From Bacillota bacterium (GTDB lineage Bacteria; Bacillota; Dehalobacteriia; UBA4068), in assembly GCA_030527285.1 (NCBI GenBank), contig JAUNBC010000009.1:1-63848 (forward strand): a stretch of 63,848 bases of DNA, read 5' to 3'. How positions within the stretch are numbered: the first letter of the stretch is position 1; every line of letters begins with the position of its first letter. This document shows positions 16,135 through 24,200 of this stretch, piece after piece. The notes under the pieces are model-generated. The model did not search any database. It saw nothing but the letters and a program-made list of their open reading frames with translations, and had not been told where the DNA came from. Position numbers and translations under genes: made by a program.

Positions 16135-17417
16135 TGGCATTGTGGATATTTGTCGTATTCGCCATCGCCCTGGTTCTGGCTATCCCGATCAGCATGAGCA
16201 TGGTGCTGGGCGCGGTCACGCCGCTGGTTTTGGGCGGAGCCGGCTCCTCGATCAATCAGATCATCGCTAACGCTTTTTCCGGCTCCGATACTACGCCGAT
16301 CTTGGCGGTGCCGCTGTTCATTCTGGCCGGCATCATCATGGCCGAGGGCGGTATCTCGCGCCGGCTGTTCAACGTCTTTGCCTATTTCGTCGGCAATCTG
16401 CCCGGCGGCCTGCCCTGCGCGGTGATCATCACCTGCCTGTTCTATGGCGCGATCTCCGGCTCCGGCCCCGCCACCACCGCAGCCGTCGGCGCGATGGCCA
16501 TTCCTTTTCTCGTCGATCTGGGCTATGACAAGACCTTCGCCGCCGGCATGATCGCTACCGCGGGCGGCTTGGGCGTGATCATCCCGCCCTCGATACCGTT
16601 TGTGCTGTATTCGCTGGCTACCGGCATATCGACTGGCGCGCTGTTCCTGGGCGGCATCCTGCCCGGCATCTTCATCGGCATATGCCTGATGGCCTATGCC
16701 GTGTATTACAGCCGCAAGCATGGCGAGGATAAGGAATGCATCCGCGCCAAGATGCGCGAGCTGCGCGGCAAGGGCCTGGGCAGGCTGTTCCTCGATAGCT
16801 TCTGGGCGCTGCTGTCGCCGCTGATCGTTTTGGGCGGCATCTATACCGGCTACTTCACGCCTACCGAGGCGGCCTGCGTATCGGTGTTCTATTCGCTGAT
16901 CATCTCGATGTTCGTCTACAAGTCGATCACCGTGCATGACGTGCTGCCTTTCCTCAAGACCGCGGTCAAGACCTATGCGCCGCTGATCTTCGTCATCGCT
17001 TTTGCTATCGCCTTTGGCCGCGTACTGGCTCTGGCTCGTGCGCCGGTACTGATAGAGAACTTCGTCGTCAATAATTTCACCAGCTCCGCAGCGGTGCTGG
17101 CCGGCGTGGTGATACTGTTCCTTCTGCTGGGTATGGTCATGGATACCGGCCCGGCGATCATCATCCTTGCGCCGATACTGCTGCCGGCGGTCATGGCTCT
17201 GGGCGTGGATCCGGTGCATTTCGGCGTGATCATGGTCTGCTGCCTGTCTATCGGCCTGGCGACCCCGCCGTTCGGCCTCGACCTGTTCGTTGCTGGCACG
17301 CTGTCCAATCTCCAGCCAATGACCGTGGCGCGCAAGGCCATACCCTTCATTTTGGCCTTTGGCGTGGCGCTGGTCGGCATCACCTATATACCGTGGCTCA
17401 GTCTTGCTTTCCTGTAA
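16134..17417 (+). CDS. dctM: TRAP transporter large membrane subunit (DctM type)
   Basis: The 427-residue protein has about twelve membrane helices, with family motifs such as ISGSGPATTAAVG and the second-half counterpart around MGPAII-like sequence (MDTGPAIIILAPILLP) and TPPFGLDLFV. It is the ion-coupled translocation subunit and overlaps dctQ by one base. As in most TRAP loci it sits with the enzymes that metabolise its cargo, so the substrate is probably an organic acid entering the upstream pathway. Confidence 0.92.
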   Translation: MALWIFVVFAIALVLAIPISMSMVLGAVTPLVLGGAGSSINQIIANAFSGSDTTPILAVPLFILAGIIMAEGGISRRLFNVFAYFVGNLPGGLPCAVIITCLFYGAISGSGPATTAAVGAMAIPFLVDLGYDKTFAAGMIATAGGLGVIIPPSIPFVLYSLATGISTGALFLGGILPGIFIGICLMAYAVYYSRKHGEDKECIRAKMRELRGKGLGRLFLDSFWALLSPLIVLGGIYTGYFTPTEAACVSVFYSLIISMFVYKSITVHDVLPFLKTAVKTYAPLIFVIAFAIAFGRVLALARAPVLIENFVVNNFTSSAAVLAGVVILFLLLGMVMDTGPAIIILAPILLPAVMALGVDPVHFGVIMVCCLSIGLATPPFGLDLFVAGTLSNLQPMTVARKAIPFILAFGVALVGITYIPWLSLAFL

Positions 17418-17473
17418 ACCGGCGAGCAAGCGAGTAATAGAACAAGAGAATTAAGAAAAGAGGAGGAAACGAA

Positions 17474-18535
17474 ATGAAAAAACTGTTATTGGTTTTACTG
17501 GCTCTGGCGATGGTCTTTGCTTTTGTCGCCTGCGCCGCTCCCGCCGAGGAAGAACCCGTTGCTGGAGAAGAACCCGTTGCTGATGATAATCCCTATGCCG
17601 CTCTTGATCCGGTCGTGCTCAAGGGCGCGGATAACGCCTCTGTCGGCGCTGCCGCTCAGTTGTTCGGCGAATTGGTGGCCGAAAAGGTCGCCGCGATCAC
17701 CGGCGATCAGCTGACCGTCGAGTATTATCCGAACAGCGTTCTCGGCAATGACCAGGAATTGCAGGGTCAGATGCTGGCCGGCGATATTGATTTCGTCATC
17801 TGCCAGACCGCGCAGACCGTAAACTTCGTTCCCGAAGTCGCGATCTTCGACCTGCCGATGGTATTCGCCAAGTATGACGCCGCCACCATCGACCAGGCGC
17901 TGAACAAGAGCGCTTTCACCGACGCTATCAACGAAGCTTATGGCGCTCAGGGCATGTACTGCCTGCATTATCTGCAAGCCGCTACCTTCCGTGAAACGAC
18001 CTCCAACAGGGCCATCCATTCTATCGACGACTTCAATGGCCTGATGATCCGTACCATGGAGAATGCCAATCATATGGCGTTCTGGCAGGCGATGGGCGCC
18101 CAGCCCACTCCGCTGCCCTGGTCAGAAGTTTATATGTCCCTGCAGCAGGGTCTGATCGAAGCTCAGGAGAATGCTACCGATACCTGCGCCGGCAACAATT
18201 TGCAGGAAGTTCAGGATTACCTGATCCTCACCCACCATATCCTTTACTGCAATCAGTTCCTGATCTCCTCCGCGCTGTTTGATTCGCTGGATCCCGCTTA
18301 TCAGGAAGCCCTGCAGCAAGCCATCGACGAAGCCGCCGCTGAGATCGAAGCTCAGCTGGTGACCATCAATGATGAGAACCTGCAGATCCTCGTTGACGGC
18401 GGCATGGAAGTCATCGAATTCGAGGCCAGCTTCATCGACGAAGTTTTGGCTATGGCTGAAGGCGTTTATGCGTCCATCGGCGAGCAAGTCGGCACCGACC
18501 TCGTTGAGCTGCTGCAAACCGAGCTGGCTAAATAA
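17474..18535 (+). CDS. dctP: TRAP transporter solute-binding lipoprotein (DctP type)
   Basis: The 353-residue protein has a lipoprotein signal peptide and Cys at residue 20 (AFVAC), an acidic Glu/Pro linker, then a DctP domain. Residues such as the conserved Arg in GLMIRTMEN are typical for binding a substrate carboxylate, which supports an acidic ligand. AGGAGG precedes the start. Synonymous codon choice here (for example GCT, GTT) looks more expression-biased than the upstream enzymes, fitting a binding protein made in excess. A strong terminator follows. Confidence 0.92.
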   Translation: MKKLLLVLLALAMVFAFVACAAPAEEEPVAGEEPVADDNPYAALDPVVLKGADNASVGAAAQLFGELVAEKVAAITGDQLTVEYYPNSVLGNDQELQGQMLAGDIDFVICQTAQTVNFVPEVAIFDLPMVFAKYDAATIDQALNKSAFTDAINEAYGAQGMYCLHYLQAATFRETTSNRAIHSIDDFNGLMIRTMENANHMAFWQAMGAQPTPLPWSEVYMSLQQGLIEAQENATDTCAGNNLQEVQDYLILTHHILYCNQFLISSALFDSLDPAYQEALQQAIDEAAAEIEAQLVTINDENLQILVDGGMEVIEFEASFIDEVLAMAEGVYASIGEQVGTDLVELLQTELAK

Positions 18536-18561
18536 GCTCAGTTAAGCCGCGTTACATCAGT

Positions 18562-18595
18562 AAAAAAGAGAGAGCCGATAGGCTCTCTCTTTTTT
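18562..18595 (+). terminator. Rho-independent terminator of the TRAP/catabolic operon
   Basis: AGAGAGAGCC and GGCTCTCTCT form the stem around a short loop, with A-run and T-run flanks. It lies 26 bp after dctP. Confidence 0.9.
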
Positions 18596-18730
18596 GCCGC
18601 GGCGAAGCGATCTGCGATCAGGCGGCCAGCTTTGCCGCAGGCTGCCGGCATACGCCGTCCGGTCTATTGACGAAATCAGGCCGATGCTGTAAAATTAGGC
18701 GGTAAAATACATAGACCGAGGTTTTGTGTG

Positions 18731-19159
18731 ATGAACAGCTTTAGCTCGGCGCTCAGAAACGGCGGTAAAAGCGGTTGGCAGACGATGTGGACGGTGGTGA
18801 AGATCGTCGTGCCCATCTATTTTGCCACGCGCCTGCTCGACGCCTTGGGCTGGCTGGCGGTATTCGCCGGCTGGCTGGAGCCGCTGATGGGTCTGCTCGG
18901 CCTGCCCGGCGAGGCGGCGCTGCCGCTGGTGCTGGGCGCGGCGATCAATATTTACTCGCTGCTCGGCGCTTTGGCGGCGATAGAGATGACGGTGCGGCAG
19001 ATCACTATTTTGTCGGCGATCACGCTGGTCGCTCATTCGCTGTTCCTCGAGGGCGCGATCTGCGCCAAATCCAATGTCAATATCGTGATGATCACCGTGC
19101 TGCGTATCGGTTTGGCGTTGCTATTGGGTATGGCGCTGAACTGGCTGCTGCCGGTATAG
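18731..19159 (+). CDS. Nucleoside-recognition (Gate) domain membrane protein, first of a pair
   Basis: The 142-residue hydrophobic protein has four or five helices and resembles YjiH/SpmA-type Gate domains, with a conserved LGAAINIYSLLGALAAIEMT stretch. Such proteins usually occur as two adjacent half-size subunits, as here, and probably form a heteromeric transporter or a spore-maturation-type complex. ATG 18731 is chosen with GAGGT upstream; a GTG immediately before it is possible. The substrate is unknown. Confidence 0.75.
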   Translation: MNSFSSALRNGGKSGWQTMWTVVKIVVPIYFATRLLDALGWLAVFAGWLEPLMGLLGLPGEAALPLVLGAAINIYSLLGALAAIEMTVRQITILSAITLVAHSLFLEGAICAKSNVNIVMITVLRIGLALLLGMALNWLLPV

Positions 19160-19169
19160 GGGGCTGGAT

Positions 19170-19655
19170 ATGGACTGGGCGTTATGGTTTACGGATACCG
19201 GCCTCGGCTGCCTGAAATTCCTGCTCAAGCTGGCCGCGATCATTTTCCCGCTGATGATCGGCATCGAGCTGCTCAAGCAGTACAAGCTGCTGGAAAAGCT
19301 CACGCATCCGCTGGAGCCGCTGATGCGTCTGATCGGCCTGCCCGCCGATGCGGCCTATCCGATGTTCGCCGGGCTGGTGTTCGGCTTTTTCTACGGCGGC
19401 GGCCTGATCATCGACTTCGCCAAGCAGGGCATACTGACGCATAAACAAATGGTGCTGACCTGCGTATTCCTTGCCATCTGCCATTCGGTGCTCGAGGATC
19501 ATGCGCTGATCATCGCCATCGGCGGGCAGGGGCTGATGCTGCTCGCGGTACGTTTCGTCATCGCGGTGCTGGTGACGATGGCGTTGTCGCGTATCTTAAA
19601 AGACAAACCTCCGCTATCCGCCGCGACCCCAATAATTGAAAAATCTTCCAATTAA
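19170..19655 (+). CDS. Nucleoside-recognition (Gate) domain membrane protein, second of a pair
   Basis: The 161-residue protein has five helices and a Gate-type core (LVFGFFYGGGLIIDFAK). It starts ten bases after its partner and is certainly co-transcribed. It resembles YjiG/SpmB. Together the two halves would make one transporter; a role in spore maturation or export is possible but not shown. Confidence 0.75.
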   Translation: MDWALWFTDTGLGCLKFLLKLAAIIFPLMIGIELLKQYKLLEKLTHPLEPLMRLIGLPADAAYPMFAGLVFGFFYGGGLIIDFAKQGILTHKQMVLTCVFLAICHSVLEDHALIIAIGGQGLMLLAVRFVIAVLVTMALSRILKDKPPLSAATPIIEKSSN

Positions 19656-19802
19656 AAAAGAGCCGGGGCGGGGCAACTTAGGGAGGCGCCGGTTTTCCGC
19701 AACTAAATCAAAAAGCCCTGTGTAAACAGGGCTTTTTCTTATGCGGAAAACTACGCAGAAACGGCGTAGCCCTAAGGCGCGCCGCCTATGGGCTCTTTTT
19801 TT
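19654..19802. terminator. Nested multi-stem terminator region between convergent genes
   Basis: There are four nested complementary pairs. The outermost A-run/GAGCC (19654-19663) pairs with GGGCTC/T-run (19790-19802). CTTAGGG (19677-19683) pairs with CCCTAAG (19770-19776). TTTTCCGCA (19693-19701) pairs with TGCGGAAAA (19742-19750). The inner stem AAAAGCCCTG pairs with CAGGGCTTTT (19711-19737). It can stop both the Gate operon and murA. Confidence 0.75.
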
Positions 19803-19808
19803 ATTGCG

Positions 19809-21062
19809 TTATACGTCTATGATATCTATCTTCGCGCCCACGCTGCGCAGTTTACCGCATATATCCTCATAGCCGCGCTCGATATGGTGGATATTGCCGA
19901 TCTCGGTCACGCCCTCGGCCATCATCGCGGCGATGATCATCGCCGCGCCGGCGCGCAGATCGGTGGCCTCCACCTGCGCCGGATGCAGTTTCGTCACGCC
20001 GTTGATGATCGCGGTATTGCCGTTGATGCGAATATCCGCGCCCATTTTCTGCAATTCGGTGGCATGCATAAAGCGGTTCTCGAATACCGTCTCCGTGACC
20101 GTGCCGCTGCCGCTGGCTTTAGTGAGCAGCGCCATCATCTGCGCCTGCATATCGGTGGGGAAGCCGGGATAGGGCAGCGTCTTGATATCCACCGGCAATA
20201 CTGACGCGCCGCCGAGTATATGCAGCGCGTCGAGGCTATGCTCGATCTGCGCTCCCGCCTCGGCCAGCTTGACGGTCAGCGAACGCAGATGCTCGGGCAC
20301 GACGTTGTTGAGGATCAGCTCGCCGCCGGTGGCCGCCGCCATTACCATAAAGCTGCCGGCCTCGATGCGGTCGGGGATTACGGTATGCGTGGCCGGAGCA
20401 AGCGCGCCTACGCCCTCGATGCGGATGGTATTGGTGCCCGCGCCCTTGATATTCGCGCCCATCACGCCCAGCAGATTGGAGAGGTCGATGATCTCCGGCT
20501 CATGGGCGGCATTATGTATGGTGGTCAGGCCGTCGGCCAGCGTGGCCGCCATGATCAGATTTTCGGTAGCGCCCACGGAGGGAAAGTTGAGATAGATCTG
20601 CGCGCCGTGCAGACGCTTGGCGCTGGCTTCGATATATCCCTGATCGAGCACGATATCCGCGCCCATCGCCTCAAAGCCCTTGAGATGCAGGTCGATGGGA
20701 CGCGCGCCGATAGCGCAGCCGCCGGGAAGCGAGATACGGATACGGCCAAAGCGCGCCAGCAACGGCCCCATGATCAGGAACGAGGCGCGCATATTGCGCA
20801 CCAGCTCGGAGGGCGGGTCATTATTATTCAGCGTCGCCGTGTCAATGGACAGGCGCGCGCTCTGATAATTGGTCTTGGCGCCCAGATGATCGAGCACGCG
20901 GCACATCGTATCGACGTCGGACAGCCAGGGACTCTCGTCGATAGTCGATACGCCGTCGGCCAGCAGCGTAGCTGCGATCAGCGGCAGTACGGAGTTTTTC
21001 GCACCGCTGACATGGAGCTGCCCATATAGCGGATGACTGCCTTCGACAACGATTTTCTTCAA
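19809..21062 (-). CDS. murA: UDP-N-acetylglucosamine 1-carboxyvinyltransferase
   Basis: The 417-residue protein has the usual family length, with the N-terminal SGAKNSVLP motif and the catalytic cysteine in PGGCAIGARPID near residue 116. It catalyses the first committed step of peptidoglycan synthesis, transferring enolpyruvate from PEP to UDP-GlcNAc in the cytosol, and is the fosfomycin target. The start is TTG with GAAAGGGG upstream. It is divergent from spoIID; murA beside spoIID is a recurring arrangement in Clostridia. Confidence 0.95.
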   Translation of the reverse strand: MKKIVVEGSHPLYGQLHVSGAKNSVLPLIAATLLADGVSTIDESPWLSDVDTMCRVLDHLGAKTNYQSARLSIDTATLNNNDPPSELVRNMRASFLIMGPLLARFGRIRISLPGGCAIGARPIDLHLKGFEAMGADIVLDQGYIEASAKRLHGAQIYLNFPSVGATENLIMAATLADGLTTIHNAAHEPEIIDLSNLLGVMGANIKGAGTNTIRIEGVGALAPATHTVIPDRIEAGSFMVMAAATGGELILNNVVPEHLRSLTVKLAEAGAQIEHSLDALHILGGASVLPVDIKTLPYPGFPTDMQAQMMALLTKASGSGTVTETVFENRFMHATELQKMGADIRINGNTAIINGVTKLHPAQVEATDLRAGAAMIIAAMMAEGVTEIGNIHHIERGYEDICGKLRSVGAKIDIIDV

Positions 21063-21322
21063 ATAGAGACCCCTTTCAACAGCGCGCTGTTTGCGCCAAA
21101 ATGGCCAAAACGCCGGAAATACTTCTGCATTTCGCTATAAATATCCTTTATTTCTCTCATTATTATATGCGGCGTGATGGCATTAAAATACCGGCTGCTC
21201 ATAAAATGAGAACAGGCGCATTGGTTCGAGCCCAATGTGCAGGGAATAACGGTTGACGCTGTTTGGCGGGGCATACGCCGGCCGTTCATCCGGCCGATAC
21301 ATGAGAAAGCGGGGAGGGCATA

Positions 21323-22300
21323 GTGCGCAATTTTCGACCGCGGCTGCATGGCTGGCTGCATGGCCATAGCTCGCAGCTGATACTGCTGCTGGGTATGCTG
21401 GTGATCGTGCTGCTGGTATGGATATTCGAGCCGCGTCTCAATCCCCCGCCCGCGCCGCCGCCGGAATTGCCGATCACCGTGCTCGGCGCAGACGGCGAGC
21501 TGCTGCGGCTGGATATCGAGGAATTCCTGATCGGCGTGGTAGCGGCGGAAATGCCCGCCTCCTTCAAGCGCGAAGCCCTGCAAGCGCAGGCCATCGCCGC
21601 GCGCAGCTATATCGTTGCGCATACGCCGCCCTATGGCGCGGCCAAGCATGGCGAAGCCGTGGTCTGCTGCGATTCGGCCTGCTGTCAGGCTTATTGCGAC
21701 GAGGCGCAGCAGCGCGCCAAATGGGGCGAGGATTATGAGGATTACCGGCAGAAGATCGCGGCGGCGGTGCGCCGTTCCGCCGGACAGATACTCGTCTATC
21801 AGGGGCAGGTGGCGCAAACGCCGTATTGCGCGGTTTGCGGCGGCTCGACCGAAGCGGCCGGCGATTGCTGGAGCGTCGATATCGCCTATCTGCAGGCGGC
21901 GGCTTGCGGCTATTGCGAGCATGCGCCGCGTTATACCTCGGCGCTGGTCTTTGAGCTGGAGCAGGCGGCCGAACTGCTGGATTGCCGCAGCGAGGAGCTG
22001 TATACGATGAGCGTTGACGCGTACAGCGCCGGCGGGCGTGTGGCTGAGCTGACGCTGGGCGGACGCAGCTGGCGCGGCACGGAGCTGCGCGCCGCCTTGG
22101 GTCTGAATTCGGCGGCCTTCGCCTGGCTGATACTCGGCGGCGATATCGTCTTTGTCTGCGTCGGCCACGGGCATGGCGTGGGTCTGTGCCAATACGGAGC
22201 CGACGGCATGGCGGCAGCCGGTTTCAGCGCCGACGAGATCGCGCTCAAATATTATAACAGCTGCACCTTGACGACGATCGAGGCAATGCTTGCGCAATGA
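21323..22300 (+). CDS. spoIID: Stage II sporulation protein D (SpoIID)
   Basis: The 325-residue protein has one N-terminal membrane helix (about 18-37) and a SpoIID amidase/lytic transglycosylase domain. The catalytic Glu lies in AAEMPASF, followed by EALQAQAIAARSY, and the C-terminal HGHGVGLCQYGA motif is intact. Cysteines around 115-125 fit the zinc-linked Cys pair of clostridial SpoIID. It degrades peptidoglycan during engulfment of the forespore, so this genome probably encodes endospore formation. The start is GTG with GGGGAGGG before it; the ATG 22 bp upstream is out of frame and soon closed. Confidence 0.93.
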   Translation: MRNFRPRLHGWLHGHSSQLILLLGMLVIVLLVWIFEPRLNPPPAPPPELPITVLGADGELLRLDIEEFLIGVVAAEMPASFKREALQAQAIAARSYIVAHTPPYGAAKHGEAVVCCDSACCQAYCDEAQQRAKWGEDYEDYRQKIAAAVRRSAGQILVYQGQVAQTPYCAVCGGSTEAAGDCWSVDIAYLQAAACGYCEHAPRYTSALVFELEQAAELLDCRSEELYTMSVDAYSAGGRVAELTLGGRSWRGTELRAALGLNSAAFAWLILGGDIVFVCVGHGHGVGLCQYGADGMAAAGFSADEIALKYYNSCTLTTIEAMLAQ

Positions 22301-22382
22301 GCGGCAGGCGCGGCAGGCAAACCGCGCGGCTCTGGCGAATATATTCCTGTTCGCAATCACATGCTCGCGGAGGTAAGCATAG

Positions 22383-23528
22383 ATGATCAGCAAAAGACAA
22401 AACGGCCGCCTGCCGGAGCAGCTGTCGCGCTTTGGCTTTGGCGTGATGCGCCTGCCGATGCGCGGCGAGGATATCGACCTTGAGCAGACGCAGCAGATGA
22501 TCGACGCGGCGATGGCGGCGGGGGTCAACTATTATGATACCGCCTATGTCTACTATAACGGCCTCAGCGAGCAGACGCTGGCCAAGACGCTGGTAGAACG
22601 CTATCCGCGGCATAGCTTCTATCTGGCGGACAAGCTGCCCGGCTGGAAGCTGGCCAAGGACGCCGGACCGCAGCAGATGCTGGAATTGCTGGATAAGGAG
22701 CTGGAATACCTGCATACCGACTACCTTGATTTCTTCCTCATCCACTCCGTAGACCATCAGGGCTGGCCGTCGCTGTTGAAAAAAGGCGTGCTCGACTTTC
22801 TGCAGCAGCTGCGCGCCGGCGGCAAGGTACGGCATATCGGCTTCTCCTACCATGATACGGCGGAATACCTGCCCACCGTGCTGGCGGATTTCGCCTGGGA
22901 ATTTGTGCAGTTGCAGCTCAATTACTATGACTGGGACGGACAGCAGAACGCGCGCGGCCAGTATCAGGCGGCGGTCGCCGCCGGCCTGCCGGTGATAGTG
23001 ATGGAGCCGGTGCGCGGCGGTATGCTGGCCGAGCTGCCGGCTGCCGCGGCGGCGGCGCTGCGCGCGGCTACCGACGCTACGCCCGCGGCCCTAGCGCTGC
23101 GCTGGGCAGCCTCGCTGGATAATGTGGCGGTGGTGCTGTCCGGGGTCAGCAATATCGAGCAGATGCGGGAGAATATCGCTACCTTCAGCCCGCTGATACC
23201 GCTCGACGCGCGCGAGCGTCAGGCGGTGGACGAGATCATGGCGATCATCAGCGCCATCCCGATCGTGCCCTGCACCGGCTGCAAATACTGCGTTGACGAT
23301 TGCCCGAAGAAGATCGGCATTCCCGCCGCCATCGAGGCGCTCAACGAATACCGGCGGTTCGGCCATGACGACGCGCTGAACAATTACTGGCGGCTGCTCA
23401 AACCCGACCATGCGCCCGACCGCTGCATCGAATGCGGCGAATGCGTCAAATATTGCCCGCAGAAGCTGGCCATACCCGAGCATATGTGGGAGCTGTCGGA
23501 GCTGATAAAAAAAAGACGGCAGGCCTGA
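22383..23528 (+). CDS. Aldo/keto reductase with C-terminal 4Fe-4S domain
   Basis: The first ~285 residues form an aldo/keto reductase barrel (FGFGVMRLPM; YYDTAYVYYNG with the catalytic Asp/Tyr; HSVDH). The C-terminus has a four-cysteine ferredoxin-like region with CTGCKYCVDDCP and CIECGECVKYCP. Such fusions are common in anaerobic Clostridia and are thought to couple carbonyl reduction to ferredoxin-type electron transfer; substrates are generally unknown. GGAGGT precedes the ATG. The TGA lies in the loop of a terminator that serves the opposite strand. Confidence 0.88.
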   Translation: MISKRQNGRLPEQLSRFGFGVMRLPMRGEDIDLEQTQQMIDAAMAAGVNYYDTAYVYYNGLSEQTLAKTLVERYPRHSFYLADKLPGWKLAKDAGPQQMLELLDKELEYLHTDYLDFFLIHSVDHQGWPSLLKKGVLDFLQQLRAGGKVRHIGFSYHDTAEYLPTVLADFAWEFVQLQLNYYDWDGQQNARGQYQAAVAAGLPVIVMEPVRGGMLAELPAAAAAALRAATDATPAALALRWAASLDNVAVVLSGVSNIEQMRENIATFSPLIPLDARERQAVDEIMAIISAIPIVPCTGCKYCVDDCPKKIGIPAAIEALNEYRRFGHDDALNNYWRLLKPDHAPDRCIECGECVKYCPQKLAIPEHMWELSELIKKRRQA

Positions 23529-23537
23529 AGCCTGCCG
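23507..23537 (-). terminator. Terminator of the 28-residue membrane peptide gene
   Basis: An 8-bp perfect stem (23517-23524 with 23530-23537) is followed, on the minus strand, by T8 (complement of the A-run at 23507-23514). It overlaps the 3' end of the aldo/keto reductase gene. Confidence 0.8.
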
Positions 23538-23574
23538 CCGCTACGGTCATGCATACGGCTTTTAGCCGCGATAT

Positions 23575-23661
23575 TTAATGACGGGCCTTTGCCGGACGGG
23601 TAAGCACGAACAGGATTATGCCGCAGATAGCCATGCCGATCAGTATGCCCAAGCTCTCCAT
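23575..23661 (-). CDS. 28-residue single-helix membrane peptide
   Basis: ATG 23661 opens 28 codons. An N-terminal Met-Glu-Ser is followed by a single hydrophobic helix (about residues 4-20, glycine- and isoleucine-rich) and a basic tail (RPAKARH). The gene has its own GGAGGT at 9 nt, a sigma-A-type promoter (TTGACT, 17 bp, TAGTAT at 23730-23702) and a terminator. Real translation is therefore likely despite the size. It could be a small regulatory membrane peptide or a type I toxin-like peptide; no antisense RNA partner was identified. I do not recognise a family. Confidence 0.65.
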   Translation of the reverse strand: MESLGILIGMAICGIILFVLTRPAKARH

Positions 23662-23701
23662 GATATTATGACCTCCGTTTAGTGTTTTACCAACGCTGCA
23701 T

Positions 23702-23730
23702 ATACTACAATCATATATATGAAAAGTCAA
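23702..23730 (-). promoter_or_regulatory. Promoter of the 28-residue peptide gene
   Basis: On the minus strand TTGACT (23730-23725) and TAGTAT (23707-23702) are 17 bp apart, about 40 bp ahead of the start codon. Confidence 0.6.
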
Positions 23731-23833
23731 GCAAAACAGCATATCGGCGGAGTTTTCAGACTAATGCAGTATTTTCATTATTTTCTAATGCTGTTAGCTG
23801 GGTATATGTTACGCGCGCCGCGCGCGCGGCGCA

Positions 23834-23866
23834 CAAATGCGCGAACAAAAGCTGTCCGCGCATTTG
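23834..23866. other. Perfect 10-bp intergenic hairpin
   Basis: CAAATGCGCG (23834-23843) and CGCGCATTTG (23857-23866) pair around a 13-nt loop. A self-complementary GC-only palindrome lies just before. There is no T-run, so it is not a clear terminator. Confidence 0.5.
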
Positions 23867-23918
23867 CCTTGATCGCCGTCGTTATAGTATAATTAAAATA
23901 TCAAGCCGGTCTTTCGCC

Positions 23919-24134
23919 TTATGCGGTGGTGGTGCGATTGCGGAACAGCAGGGTGATCGCCCAAATACCGGCCAGGCCTACTATGGCAAAGACGATGCGT
24001 GAAGCCATCGACAGCTGCCCGCCGAATACGGCCGCAACCAGATCAAAGCCGAAAAAGCCGATCAATCCCCAGTTCAGCGCGCCGATGATGATCAGCGCCA
24101 AGATCAGTTTATCCCAAGCGGTGAAATGATCCAT
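23919..24134 (-). CDS. DUF378 family small membrane protein
   Basis: The 71-residue protein has two membrane helices and the DUF378 signature (ALNWGLIGFFGFDLVAAVFG). B. subtilis YuzA belongs to the family; the function is unknown. ATG 24134 is chosen with AGGAGG in front; an upstream in-frame ATG at 24161 would place the Shine-Dalgarno inside the gene. It is divergent from the phosphoesterase gene. Confidence 0.88.
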   Translation of the reverse strand: MDHFTAWDKLILALIIIGALNWGLIGFFGFDLVAAVFGGQLSMASRIVFAIVGLAGIWAITLLFRNRTTTA

Positions 24135-24200
24135 CTTATCCTCCTTTTGTTCCAGAGTCATATGCCCTATTATCGCCCGGCGGAAGGATAATTATACGCC

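Noticed and set aside
16131-17429. 432-codon frame antisense to dctM
   Set aside because: Charged, low-complexity translation of an antisense membrane-protein gene; no start signals.
21200-21250. T-arm-like stem-loop (ATTGG-TTCGAGC-CCAAT) between murA and spoIID, suggesting a tRNA
   Set aside because: No matching acceptor stem, D-arm or plausible 7-nt anticodon loop can be drawn upstream.
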